From assembly GCF_001984055.1 (NCBI RefSeq), contig NZ_LYVO01000006.1, positions 79,376 through 143,375 on the forward strand: a stretch of DNA of 64,000 nucleotides, written 5' to 3'. Positions 17,292 through 25,514 of the stretch are shown here, piece after piece. This DNA comes from Variovorax sp. KK3. GTDB lineage: Bacteria; Pseudomonadota; Gammaproteobacteria; Burkholderiales; Burkholderiaceae_C. The notes below the pieces were generated by a model. The model was given only the letters and a program-made list of their open reading frames with translations, had not been told where the DNA came from and ran no database searches. Both the position numbers and the translations under genes were made by a program. Position 1 is the first letter of the stretch, and each line of letters opens with the position of its first letter.

Positions 17292-18230
17292 CTACGCGTC
17301 CGCGCGAACCGGAGCGTCGGCCGCGAACTCTGCCGGCAAGAGGCAGGTCGGGTCGTAGCCGGCCATGAACAGCGCTGCCGTGAAGGTCGCCATGCGCAGG
17401 CCCCTGCTGCGCGATGCGGGGTCGTCGGGCCAGGCCACGAACAGGTCCGGATCGCATCGGCGAATCACCAGGCCGATGAGCAGCCCGAGGCGCACCGTCG
17501 CACTGGCCCATCGGCCGGCGGTGGCGATCTCGGAGCCTTGGCTGTAGCTGAGCAAGCCAGGATCGACGGCGTCCGGATACAGGCGTCGCAAGCGTCGCTG
17601 CAACTGGCCGCCCACCGCCGGAAAGCGCAGGAACGCAGGCAGCGGCTCGCCCGCGCGGCCGGTCTCTCGACGCCAGATCTCGACCAGCGCCGCGATGGCC
17701 GCGGCGATGCGCGATTCATAGATCGGCAGGCCGTCGAGCGCGAGCAGCGAATGGATCTTGCCCAGCGTGGAGTTCATCTTGGGCACGACGCGGAAGATGC
17801 CGCTCTCGTCCGGGCACGCGAGCCGCATCGCCGCGCCGGTGCGCCGCAGGTACTCGGGCAGGCGATCGCCCAGCGATGCGAGGTAGGCGTTGGCGCCGAC
17901 GCGGCTGTTGCGGTCCGCGCCCCATTGCGCGATGGATTCGCAGGCCGCCAGCGTTGCGACCGCATCGTTCGAATCGACCGCGGCGCGAAGCGGCGTCGCG
18001 AGCTTCTGCAGACACTGCAGCGTTTCCCACCAGTCGCCCACGGCCATGCCGGTCAGGCGCCACCGAAAGTGGTCCGGCACCAGTGCCGCGAAATTCGTCT
18101 CGGCACTGACACCGCCAGGCACATAAGGAGACGTCGGGATGGACAGGCGCACGGGCATCGACGCCAAACGAGCGGCCATCCAGTCGCTCAATTCATTCAC
18201 CTCGGCATTCGCCAAGAATTCGCTTTTCAC
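17292..18230 (-). CDS. Protein of unknown function (312 aa)
   Basis: I do not recognise this 312-residue protein. It has no signal peptide or clear transmembrane helix. Visible features are a Trp-rich stretch (FRWRLTGMAVGDWWETLQCL), the segment MNSTLGKIHSLLALDGLPIY followed by ESRIAAAIAALVEIW, and a hydrophobic helix near the C-terminus (SATVRLGLLIGLVIR). Composition is balanced and codon use looks normal, so it is very likely a real gene. It is convergent with the receiver gene. The gap at 18231-18447 upstream of it is AT-richer than its surroundings and shows no gene. Confidence 0.75.
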   Translation of the reverse strand: MKSEFLANAEVNELSDWMAARLASMPVRLSIPTSPYVPGGVSAETNFAALVPDHFRWRLTGMAVGDWWETLQCLQKLATPLRAAVDSNDAVATLAACESIAQWGADRNSRVGANAYLASLGDRLPEYLRRTGAAMRLACPDESGIFRVVPKMNSTLGKIHSLLALDGLPIYESRIAAAIAALVEIWRRETGRAGEPLPAFLRFPAVGGQLQRRLRRLYPDAVDPGLLSYSQGSEIATAGRWASATVRLGLLIGLVIRRCDPDLFVAWPDDPASRSRGLRMATFTAALFMAGYDPTCLLPAEFAADAPVRADA

Positions 18231-18447
18231 TGCGAGAGCTCCCTCTAACCACCATTGCCAAATTGACCAGGATTTCGACCCGGTTTCGCTGGGCGGAAAT
18301 CTAACATCGGCACCCGCTGGGGTCAGGCGTCAGAGAGGGCAAAACTACCCATCTGCACACACTATGTTGCGCAAAAAAAGACGGCTAAAGCTTTGGATTT
18401 AAGCGGCAGGAGAGAGCTTTGGACTACATCGTTACGAGCCGTTATTT

Positions 18448-19374
18448 TCAAGCTTCATTTATGTCGACATGCCAGCGAAGCCGCATTCGAAGCACCCCGG
18501 CGCTGTCGAGCATCCGCAAGCCCGGCCTGCCCGCGAGATGAAAGGCATCGATTGGCTGCGTGATCGGCTCGAAGCAGAAGGCAGGCCCGTCGTGCGGCCG
18601 GTACATCAGGCAGTAGTGCGCCGCCGCGCCGCCGTCGGCATCGAAGTCGGGCATGGCCAACGTCAACTGCACGCCATGCTCGGGCCACTCGATGCGCGCC
18701 TGCCCGCCCCAGCCGGTGTACGCGTTGTCGACGAAGCTGCCGAAGGCCGGCGCGCCGTGCGAGAGGTTCCAGTCCTGCGGTATCTCGTTCGTGTGCCGTG
18801 TGGGCAGCGGATCGTCGCCGCAGAGCCAGACACCTTGCACGGGTGCCACGATGCGCGTGCCGGCCGTGCGAAGAAACCAGGGATGCACGCCGATTCCGTA
18901 AGGCAGCGGCGCGGGCCCGAGGTGCTGCACTTCGAGCGTCTGCTCGAGTCCGTCGTCGACCAGCCGGAAATGCTGGGTCGCGCGGTAGGCATAGGGGTTG
19001 CCGTCGAAGTGCCGGGATTCCAGGGTCATCGTCGCTGCGTCTTCGGTGTCGGTGTCGCGCTCCAATCGCCACGGCTGAAGCCAGCCGTCGCCATGGATCG
19101 GGTAGGGCTCGCCGGCGCGGTTGGGCCGCATCGGGTGGAACGCGCCCTGGGCTTCGAAGCCACCCCCGCTGATGCGGTTCGACCACGGCACCATGGGGAA
19201 GGATGCCGTGCGGTACAGGTCGGTGCTGCCGTCCCAGGGGCGCCACAGGTCGAGCGGCGTACCGGCGCGGTCCAGCCGCCAGGCCGCGACGCTGCCGCCG
19301 AGCGAAGGCACCAGGCCCAGGCGCTGTGCGCCGCGCTGCAGCCAGACGATGGGATGCGCCGACGAAGCGCTCAT
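18448..19374 (-). CDS. Aldose 1-epimerase (mutarotase) family protein
   Basis: 308-residue galactose-mutarotase-fold protein, expected to interconvert alpha and beta anomers of an aldose in the cytoplasm. Motifs in order: LGGSVAAWRLDRAGTPLDL, SFPMVPWSNRISGGGF, YPIHGDGWLQPW with the active-site His, YGIGVHPWF with the second His, and AFCFEPITQPIDAFH with the catalytic Glu. I chose ATG 19374 because it is one base past the lactonase stop and the fold begins there. It is co-transcribed with the lactonase and probably supplies the anomer used by the sugar dehydrogenase of the pathway. Confidence 0.9.
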   Translation of the reverse strand: MSASSAHPIVWLQRGAQRLGLVPSLGGSVAAWRLDRAGTPLDLWRPWDGSTDLYRTASFPMVPWSNRISGGGFEAQGAFHPMRPNRAGEPYPIHGDGWLQPWRLERDTDTEDAATMTLESRHFDGNPYAYRATQHFRLVDDGLEQTLEVQHLGPAPLPYGIGVHPWFLRTAGTRIVAPVQGVWLCGDDPLPTRHTNEIPQDWNLSHGAPAFGSFVDNAYTGWGGQARIEWPEHGVQLTLAMPDFDADGGAAAHYCLMYRPHDGPAFCFEPITQPIDAFHLAGRPGLRMLDSAGVLRMRLRWHVDINEA

Positions 19375-19375
19375 C

Positions 19376-20296
19376 TCAGCCCGCGAACTTGAAGGGCGCC
19401 ACGCCGGGGCCGTCGACCTCCACGGCGAAGAGTCCGCCGGCAAGTGGTTCGTGTGCGAGCCGCGCCTCGTCCAGTCCGACCCGCGCCGACGTGATGTAGA
19501 GCGTGCGCAGGCCGGGCCCGCCGAACGCGCAGTTGGTCACCTGGCTCACCGGCAGCGCGATGCGCGCGAGCTCCTCGCCGCCGTGCGGGTGGTGGCAGGT
19601 CACGCAGCTGCCGGCCCAATGCGCGACCCAGATGCGGCCCGCCGCATCGGTCGTCATGCCGTCGGGCAGGCCGTCGCTGCGTGCGAAGCGCAGCCATGGC
19701 CGGCGGTGCGCGACGGTGCCTTGGGCGGGATCGAAGTCGTAGGCGTGGATCGTTCCGTTCACGGTGTCGTTGAAGTACAGCGTGCGGCCGTCGAGCGACC
19801 AGGTGGGGCCGTTCGTCACGGCGAAGCCGCTGTCGTGCCGGCTGCACCTGCCGTCGGCGTCCAGGCGGTACAGCGCGCCGGTGGGTGCGATGCAATCGAA
19901 GTCCATGGTGCCGGCCCAGAAGCGGCCATCGGCATCGCACTTGCCGTCGTTGAAGCGGTTGGCGGGCTGGTCGGCTTCGGGCTGCTGCAGCCATTGCACG
20001 CCGGCCTGCGGCGCAGCCGGATCGAACAAGGCGAAGCCGCGCCGCAGCGCGACCGCGAGCCCGGGCGCCGACGCCCGCTCGGCCAGCGCGGAGATCTCTT
20101 CGTCGAAGCGCCATTCGGCCTGCGCGCCGTCGGCGGGGTCGAAGCGGAACATGCGCTTCTCGAGGATGTCGAGCCAGTACAGCGCCTGCTCGCGCACCGA
20201 CCACATGAGGCCCTCGCCCAGGCTGGCACCCGCAGGCAGGATGCACCGGGGCTGGCCCTCGATGCGCGGGGCGGCAATGCTCGTTGATGTGTCCAA
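19376..20296 (-). CDS. SMP-30/gluconolactonase family sugar lactonase
   Basis: 306-residue six-bladed beta-propeller lactonase, expected to open an aldonolactone (here probably L-arabinono-lactone). Metal-ligand signatures are present: the Glu in ASLGEGLMW, Asn in NRFNDGKCDADGRFWAGTMD, Asn in FAVTNGPTWSLDGRTLYFND, and Asp in ARSDGLPDGMTTDAAGRIWVA. I propose a TTG start at 20296 because GGAG lies 6 bases upstream and the protein then begins DTSTSIAAP; an ATG at 20353 would give a longer N-terminus without a ribosome-binding site. It is followed one base later by the epimerase. Confidence 0.88.
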   Translation of the reverse strand: MDTSTSIAAPRIEGQPRCILPAGASLGEGLMWSVREQALYWLDILEKRMFRFDPADGAQAEWRFDEEISALAERASAPGLAVALRRGFALFDPAAPQAGVQWLQQPEADQPANRFNDGKCDADGRFWAGTMDFDCIAPTGALYRLDADGRCSRHDSGFAVTNGPTWSLDGRTLYFNDTVNGTIHAYDFDPAQGTVAHRRPWLRFARSDGLPDGMTTDAAGRIWVAHWAGSCVTCHHPHGGEELARIALPVSQVTNCAFGGPGLRTLYITSARVGLDEARLAHEPLAGGLFAVEVDGPGVAPFKFAG

Positions 20297-20441
20297 GGGG
20301 GTCTCCGATGCAGTCTGCCAAGCCCGTGCGCCTGACGCGCGGCATCGTAGCAAGGCACGGCCGCCGACGAAACTGCGCAGATGCGGATGGGGCGATACGC
20401 GAATTGCAATCCTTCGACCACGCCAGGCCGCACCACTCCGC

Positions 20442-21404
20442 TCAGGCTTCGACCTCGAGCCGTCGTCCGTAGACCTCCAGGCTCGCCTGCTTCAAGGCCC
20501 GCAGCATCACCTTGGCCGCCGGCGAGAGCAGCCGGTCGGTGTGCGTGATGATGCCGAAGGCGTCCATGTGGCAGGGCACCGGCACGGGCAGCACCGCGCC
20601 CAGGCCGTGCGCGGCGTAGTAGCGCGCCACGTCGGTCGCCAGCACGGCCAGCATGTCGCTCTGCTGCAGCATGCGCGTGAGGAAGAGCAGCGCGGAGGTC
20701 TCGATGACGTTGCCCGGCGGCGCCAGGCCTTCCTCGCGGAACATCAGCTCGAAGCGGTGCCGCAGCACGCTGCCGGCCGGCGGCACGATCCAGCCCGCGC
20801 CGACCAGGTCGCGCAGCGTGAGGCCGGTCATGCCCAGCAGCGGATGGCCGGGCCGCACCAGCGCCGACACGGGCTCTTCGGTGAGCGGCTCGTAGCGCAG
20901 CTTCGTCTTGTCGTGCTCGGCGGACAGCCGCGCGACCAGGATGTCGAGCCGGCCCTGGTCGAAGCGCTCCATCAGCAAGGGGCTGGTGTCGATCTCGAGC
21001 GCCACGCGCAGCTGGGGCTGGTCGCGCTTCACCAGCGCGACGGCCGTCGGCATGAGCGTGAGCCCGGGCGCGGTGATGGTGCCCACGCTCACCTGGCCGA
21101 AGCGCCCGGCCTTGAGCGCGGTGAGTTCGTCGTGCGCCTCGTTGAGGCTGGCCAGCGCCATGCGGGCGTGGCGGATCATGCTTTCGCCGTACCAGGTGGG
21201 CTTCATGCCGCGCGGCAGGCGTTCGAAGAGCGGCACCTCCAGCACGTCTTCGAGGTCTTTGAGCAGCTTCGATGCGGCGGGCTGCGTCATGTTCAGCACC
21301 TGGGCCGCGCGGTGGATGTTGCCTTCTTCGGCCAGCGCGACCAGCAGCAGCAGCTGCCGCGTCTTGAGCCGCGCGCGAATGAACCAGTGGGTGTAGTTTG
21401 TCAT
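20442..21404 (-). CDS. LysR-type regulator, GbpR-like
   Basis: 320-residue LysR-type regulator. The helix-turn-helix is LKTRQLLLLVALAEEGNIHR and AAQVLNMTQPAASKLLKDLE, followed by PLFERLPRGMKPTWYGESMI, close to GbpR-type regulators that control sugar-binding-protein operons in Azospirillum and Agrobacterium. The effector domain follows. ATG 21404 (MTNYTHWFIRARLK) is chosen as the conserved start. It is divergent from the seven-gene sugar operon, with a dyad in the gap, and probably controls both that operon and the lactonase/epimerase pair. The inducer is likely the pentose or aldose imported here. Confidence 0.9.
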   Translation of the reverse strand: MTNYTHWFIRARLKTRQLLLLVALAEEGNIHRAAQVLNMTQPAASKLLKDLEDVLEVPLFERLPRGMKPTWYGESMIRHARMALASLNEAHDELTALKAGRFGQVSVGTITAPGLTLMPTAVALVKRDQPQLRVALEIDTSPLLMERFDQGRLDILVARLSAEHDKTKLRYEPLTEEPVSALVRPGHPLLGMTGLTLRDLVGAGWIVPPAGSVLRHRFELMFREEGLAPPGNVIETSALLFLTRMLQQSDMLAVLATDVARYYAAHGLGAVLPVPVPCHMDAFGIITHTDRLLSPAAKVMLRALKQASLEVYGRRLEVEA

Positions 21405-21441
21405 CGGGTTTTCGCCAATCCGGTTTCTGGCATCGATTCGA

Positions 21442-21458
21442 TCCAAATATTGATTGGA
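21442..21458. promoter_or_regulatory. Dyad operator in the sugar-operon regulatory gap
   Basis: TCCAA at 21442-21446 and TTGGA at 21454-21458 form a perfect inverted repeat around ATATTGA. It lies 38 bases upstream of the LysR start and overlaps the candidate -35 of the divergent operon, the place expected for a GbpR-like regulator site. Confidence 0.55.
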
Positions 21459-21483
21459 AAGATATCGGTGCGATTCCTAAACT
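21454..21483 (+). promoter_or_regulatory. Candidate promoter of the sugar operon
   Basis: TTGGAA (21454-21459) and TAAACT (21478-21483) are separated by 18 bases and sit 43 bases upstream of the aldehyde dehydrogenase start. Each matches the sigma-70 consensus at four of six positions. The -35 overlaps the dyad half-site, compatible with LysR control. Confidence 0.4.
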
Positions 21484-21525
21484 GCGCCGCACTCTTCGCT
21501 TGTCCCGCACATTGGAATCACGACG

Positions 21526-22980
21526 TTGAAGCGCAGCCCCGAGGTCCAGCACACCGTGCGCCACTACATCGATGGCCGCTGGGAGACGGGCGTGACCACC
21601 GGGCTCAGCATCAATCCATCGGACCTGCGCGAAACGGTGGCCGAGTACGCGCGTGCCGACCGCAGCCAGACCGACCGTGCCGTGCGTGCGGCCGCCGCCG
21701 GGCAGCGGGTGTGGAGTGCGACCACGCCGCAGCGCCGGGCCGATGCGCTCGACCAGATCGGCAGCGAGATCCTCGCGCGCCGTGACGAGCTGGGCCTGCT
21801 GCTGGCGCGCGAAGAGGGCAAGACCTTGCCCGAAGCGATCGCCGAGGCGGCCCGCGCCGGCCACATCTTCAAGTTCTTCGCCGGCGAGGCCTTGCGCGTG
21901 GGTGGCGAAAGCATTCCCTCGCTGCGCCCCGGCGTGCAGGTGGACGTGTCGCGCGAGCCGGTGGGCGTGGTGGCGCTCATCGCGCCGTGGAACCTGCCGC
22001 TGGCCATCCCGGCGTGGAAGATCGCGCCCGCGCTGGCCTGCGGCAATGCGGTGGTGCTCAAGCCGTCCGAGCTGGTGCCGGCCTGCGCCTGGGCGCTGGC
22101 CGAGATCGTCAGCCGCGCCGCGCTGCCGGCGGGCGTTTTCAACCTGGTGATGGGCAGCGGCCGCGAGGTGGGGAAAGCGCTGGCCGAGCATCCGCTGGTC
22201 GACGCCATCAGCTTCACCGGCAGTGCCGCCAACGGCGAGCGCGTGCTGCGGGCCGCCGCCGCGCGGCGCGCCAAGGTGCAGCTGGAGATGGGCGGCAAGA
22301 ACCCGCTGGTGGTGCTGGCCGATGCCGACCTGGACCTGGCCGTCGACTGTGCGGTGCAGGGCGCGTACTTCTGTACCGGCCAGCGCAGCACCGCATCGAG
22401 CCGCCTGATCGTCGAGGCGCCAGTGCACGACGCATTCGTCGCGCGCATGAAGCAGCGCCTGGGCACGCTGAAGGTCGGCCATGCATTGGAGCCCGGCATC
22501 GACATCGGCCCGGTCGCCGGCCGCAGCCAGCTCGAACGGAACCTGGGCGCCATTGCCAGTGCACGCGACGAAGGCGCCGAACACGTGTGGGGCGGCGAGC
22601 TGCTGCAGCGCCCGAGCGAAGGCCACTACCTGAGCCCCGCGCTGTTCCTCGCGAAGCCCGCGCACCGCATCGCGCGCGACGAGGTGTTCGGCCCGGTGGC
22701 CTGCGTGCTGCGCGCCGACGATGCCGAGCACGCGCTGGCGCTGGCCAACGACACGCCCTTCGGCCTGTGCGCCGGCATCTGCACCAACTCGCTGCGCCAC
22801 GCCATGCACTTCAGGCGCCATGCGCGCGTGGGCATGACCATGGTCAACCTGCCGACCGCCGGTGTCGACTACCACGTGCCCTCCGGCGGCCGCAAGGCAT
22901 CGGGCTATGGCGCGCGCGAGCAGGGGCGCCACGCCACGGGCTTCTACACCTTGGCGAAGACCGGCTACATCCGGGCATGA
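21526..22980 (+). CDS. Aldehyde dehydrogenase, 2-oxoglutarate-semialdehyde type, with Ser at the catalytic Cys position
   Basis: 484-residue NAD(P)-dependent aldehyde dehydrogenase. In the pathway suggested by its neighbours it would oxidise 2-oxoglutarate semialdehyde to 2-oxoglutarate. Motifs are APWNLPLAIPAWKIAPALAC, the cofactor loop SFTGSAANGERV, the general base Glu in LEMGGKNPLVVLADADLDLA, and PSGGRKASGYGAREQG. The nucleophile motif, normally GQ-x-C-T-A, reads GQRSTASSRLIV: Ser288 (AGC at 22387-22389) stands where Cys is required, and the nearest Cys is residue 283. Activity is therefore doubtful. The TTG start at 21526 is the only reasonable start near the fold; a GTG at 21556 is possible. 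It is first in the sugar operon. Confidence 0.88.
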   Translation: MKRSPEVQHTVRHYIDGRWETGVTTGLSINPSDLRETVAEYARADRSQTDRAVRAAAAGQRVWSATTPQRRADALDQIGSEILARRDELGLLLAREEGKTLPEAIAEAARAGHIFKFFAGEALRVGGESIPSLRPGVQVDVSREPVGVVALIAPWNLPLAIPAWKIAPALACGNAVVLKPSELVPACAWALAEIVSRAALPAGVFNLVMGSGREVGKALAEHPLVDAISFTGSAANGERVLRAAAARRAKVQLEMGGKNPLVVLADADLDLAVDCAVQGAYFCTGQRSTASSRLIVEAPVHDAFVARMKQRLGTLKVGHALEPGIDIGPVAGRSQLERNLGAIASARDEGAEHVWGGELLQRPSEGHYLSPALFLAKPAHRIARDEVFGPVACVLRADDAEHALALANDTPFGLCAGICTNSLRHAMHFRRHARVGMTMVNLPTAGVDYHVPSGGRKASGYGAREQGRHATGFYTLAKTGYIRA

Positions 22981-23023
22981 ACGATTTCAACCAGAGCAAA
23001 GCAGAGCAACCAGGAGACTTCCG

Positions 23024-23989
23024 ATGACACTGAACCGCCGCACCCTCACCACCGCCATCGCCGCCGCTTCGCTCGGCGCGCTCCTGCCGGCCGCCGCGCT
23101 GGCGCAGAAGAAGATCGTCCTGGGCTTCAGCCAGGTCGGCGCCGAGAGCGAATGGCGCACCGCCAATACCGAGTCGATCAAGTCGGCCGCCAAGGACGCC
23201 GGCATCGAACTCAAGTTCTCCGACGCGCAGCAGAAGCAGGAGAACCAGATCAAGGCCATCCGCTCCTTCATCGCGCAGAAGGTGGACGTGATCGCCTTCT
23301 CGCCCGTGGTCGAGTCGGGCTGGGAGACGGTGCTGCGCGAAGCCAAGGCCGCGAAGATCCCGGTGGTGCTGACCGACCGCTCCGTCAACACCAAGGACGA
23401 CACGCTCTACGTGAGCTTCATGGGCTCCGACTTCATCGAAGAGGGCCGCAAGGCCGGGCGCTGGCTGGTCGAGAAGATGAAGGACCAGAAGGGCGAGGTC
23501 AACATCGTCGAGCTGCAGGGCACCGTGGGCTCGGCACCGGCCATCGACCGCAAGAAGGGCTTCGAGGAAATCATCAAGGCCGACCCCAAGTTCAAGATCA
23601 TCCGCTCGCAGACCGGCGACTTCACGCGCGCCAAGGGCAAGGAGGTGATGGAGGCTTTCCTCAAGGCCGACGGCAAGAAGATCAACGTGCTCTACGCGCA
23701 CAACGACGACATGGCGATCGGCGCCATCCAGGCGATCGAAGAGGCGGGCATGAAGCCGGCGAAGGACATCACCATCATCTCGATCGACGCCGTGAAGGGC
23801 GCCTTCGAGGCCATGATCGCCGGCAAGCTCAACGTGTCGGTCGAGTGCAGCCCGCTGCTGGGGCCGCAGCTGATGTCGGCCGTCAAGGACATCAAGGCCG
23901 GCAAGACGCTGCCCAAGCGCATCGTGACGGAGGAGACCATCTTCCCGATGGAGGTGGCGGCCCAGGAGTTTCCGAAGCGCAAGTACTGA
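23024..23989 (+). CDS. ytfQ: Sugar ABC transporter substrate-binding protein (YtfQ-like)
   Basis: 321-residue periplasmic binding protein of the pentose/hexose (RbsB) class, closest in motifs to galactofuranose-binding YtfQ. Residues 1-27 are a Sec signal (AAASLGALLPAAALA). The mature protein starts QKKIVLGFSQVGAESEWRTA, a YtfQ hallmark, and continues with KVDVIAFSPVVESGWETVLR, VVLTDRSVNTKDDTLYVSFM and YAHNDDMAIGAIQAIEEAG. ATG 23024 has CAGGAG 7 bases upstream. Given the linked arabinonate enzymes, the in vivo ligand may be an arabinose- or galactose-type furanose. Confidence 0.93.
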   Translation: MTLNRRTLTTAIAAASLGALLPAAALAQKKIVLGFSQVGAESEWRTANTESIKSAAKDAGIELKFSDAQQKQENQIKAIRSFIAQKVDVIAFSPVVESGWETVLREAKAAKIPVVLTDRSVNTKDDTLYVSFMGSDFIEEGRKAGRWLVEKMKDQKGEVNIVELQGTVGSAPAIDRKKGFEEIIKADPKFKIIRSQTGDFTRAKGKEVMEAFLKADGKKINVLYAHNDDMAIGAIQAIEEAGMKPAKDITIISIDAVKGAFEAMIAGKLNVSVECSPLLGPQLMSAVKDIKAGKTLPKRIVTEETIFPMEVAAQEFPKRKY

Positions 23990-23999
23990 GCCGGCTGCC

Positions 24000-25514
24000 A
24001 TGCAGCCGGTGCTGGCGCTCGAGGGCATCCGCAAGCAGTTCGCCGGCGTCGATGCGCTGCGCGACGTGCGCTTGCGCCTGTACCCGGGCGAGATCCATGC
24101 GCTGATGGGGCAGAACGGCGCGGGCAAGTCGACGCTGATCAAGGTGCTGACCGGCGCGCTGAGTTCGGGCGGCGGCAGCATGCGGCTGGACGGCGAGCTC
24201 ATTCAGCCGGCCACGCCGCTGGAGGCGCAGAAGCTGGGCATCAGCACCGTCTACCAGGAGGTCAACCTGTGCCCCAACCTGTCGGTGGCCGAGAACGTGT
24301 TCGCCGGCCGCTATCCGCGGCATGGCGCGGCGCAGGGCTTCCGCATCGACTGGTCGGCCGTCAACCGGCGCGCGCGCGAGCTGCTGGCGCGCATCGGGCT
24401 GGACATCGACGTCTCGCGGCTGCTGTCGAGCTACCCGGTGGCCGTGCAGCAGATGGTGGCGATCGCGCGGGCGCTGGGCGTGTCGTCGAAGGTGCTGATC
24501 CTCGACGAGCCGACATCCAGCCTCGACGACGACGAAGTGCGCAAGCTCTTCGAGGTGCTGCGCCGGCTGCGCGACGAGGGCCTGGCGATCGTCTTCGTGA
24601 CCCACTTCCTGAACCAGGTGTATGCGGTGTCCGACCGCATCACCGTGCTGCGCAACGGCACCTGGGTGGGCGAGTGGCGCGCGGCCGAGCTGGGCCCGCA
24701 AGCCTTGATCGCGGCGATGCTGGGGCGCGAACTGGCGGCCCAGTCCGCGCGCGCGGCGGGGCTGCCGGTGGTCGGCATCGACGCGCCCGCGCTGCTCGAA
24801 GCGCAGGGGCTCGGCCAGTCGGGGCAACTGCAGGCGATCGACCTGCGCGTGCGCGCAGGCGAGATCGTCGGCCTGGCCGGCCTGCTGGGCGCAGGCCGCA
24901 CCGAGCTGGCGCGGCTGCTCTTCGGGCTGGAGGCGCCGGACCGCGGGCAGCTGCGCATCGACGGCGAGCTGGTGCGCTTCGCGAGCCCGGCCGATGCGAT
25001 TCGCCGCGGCCTCGCGCTGTGCCCCGAAGAGCGCAAGACCGATGGCATCGTGGCCGAGCTGTCGCTGCGCGAGAACATCGCGCTGGCGTTGCAGGCGCGG
25101 CGCGGCATGCGCCGCTTCCTGCCGCGCGCCGAGCAGGCCGCGCTGGCCGAGCGTTACGTGAAGGCGCTCGACATCAAGGCCGCGAGCGTGGACACGCCGA
25201 TCGGGTTGCTGTCGGGCGGCAACCAGCAGAAGGCCATCATCGCGCGCTGGCTCGCCACCGAGCCGCGCCTGCTGATCCTCGACGAGCCCACGCGCGGCAT
25301 CGACGTCGCGGCCAAGCAGGAAATCATGGCGCAGATCGTGCGGCTCGCGCAGGCGGGCATGGCGGTGATCTTCATCTCGTCGGAGATGAGCGAAGTGGTG
25401 CGCGTGGCGCATCGCATCGTGGTGCTGCGCGACCGCGCCAAGGTGGGCGAGCTGCCGGCCGGGAGCACCGAGGACGAGGTCTGCGAGCTGATCGCGGCGA
25501 CATCCGATGCGTGA
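24000..25514 (+). CDS. ytfR: Sugar ABC transporter ATPase with two ABC domains (YtfR-like)
   Basis: 504-residue fused ATPase. The N-terminal half has Walker A GQNGAGKST, Q-loop YQEVNLCPNLSVAENVFAGR and Walker B VLILDEPTSSLDDDE. The C-terminal half has a degenerate Walker A (GLLGAGRTEL), a strong signature LLSGGNQQKAIIARWLA and Walker B LLILDEPTRGIDVAAK. This is the standard RbsA/MglA/YtfR class, which powers carbohydrate uptake on the cytoplasmic face. It starts 10 bases after ytfQ and overlaps the permease gene by 8. Confidence 0.95.
   Translation: MQPVLALEGIRKQFAGVDALRDVRLRLYPGEIHALMGQNGAGKSTLIKVLTGALSSGGGSMRLDGELIQPATPLEAQKLGISTVYQEVNLCPNLSVAENVFAGRYPRHGAAQGFRIDWSAVNRRARELLARIGLDIDVSRLLSSYPVAVQQMVAIARALGVSSKVLILDEPTSSLDDDEVRKLFEVLRRLRDEGLAIVFVTHFLNQVYAVSDRITVLRNGTWVGEWRAAELGPQALIAAMLGRELAAQSARAAGLPVVGIDAPALLEAQGLGQSGQLQAIDLRVRAGEIVGLAGLLGAGRTELARLLFGLEAPDRGQLRIDGELVRFASPADAIRRGLALCPEERKTDGIVAELSLRENIALALQARRGMRRFLPRAEQAALAERYVKALDIKAASVDTPIGLLSGGNQQKAIIARWLATEPRLLILDEPTRGIDVAAKQEIMAQIVRLAQAGMAVIFISSEMSEVVRVAHRIVVLRDRAKVGELPAGSTEDEVCELIAATSDA

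Noticed and set aside
9411..18447. Possible integrative element bounded by the tRNA-Arg 3' end
   Set aside because: No second copy of the tRNA end, no integrase and no mobility genes were seen in the window.
19816..22932. A minus-strand open frame of more than 1000 codons
   Set aside because: Runs antisense to the aldehyde dehydrogenase and through other frames of the LysR and lactonase genes, with no recognisable domain.
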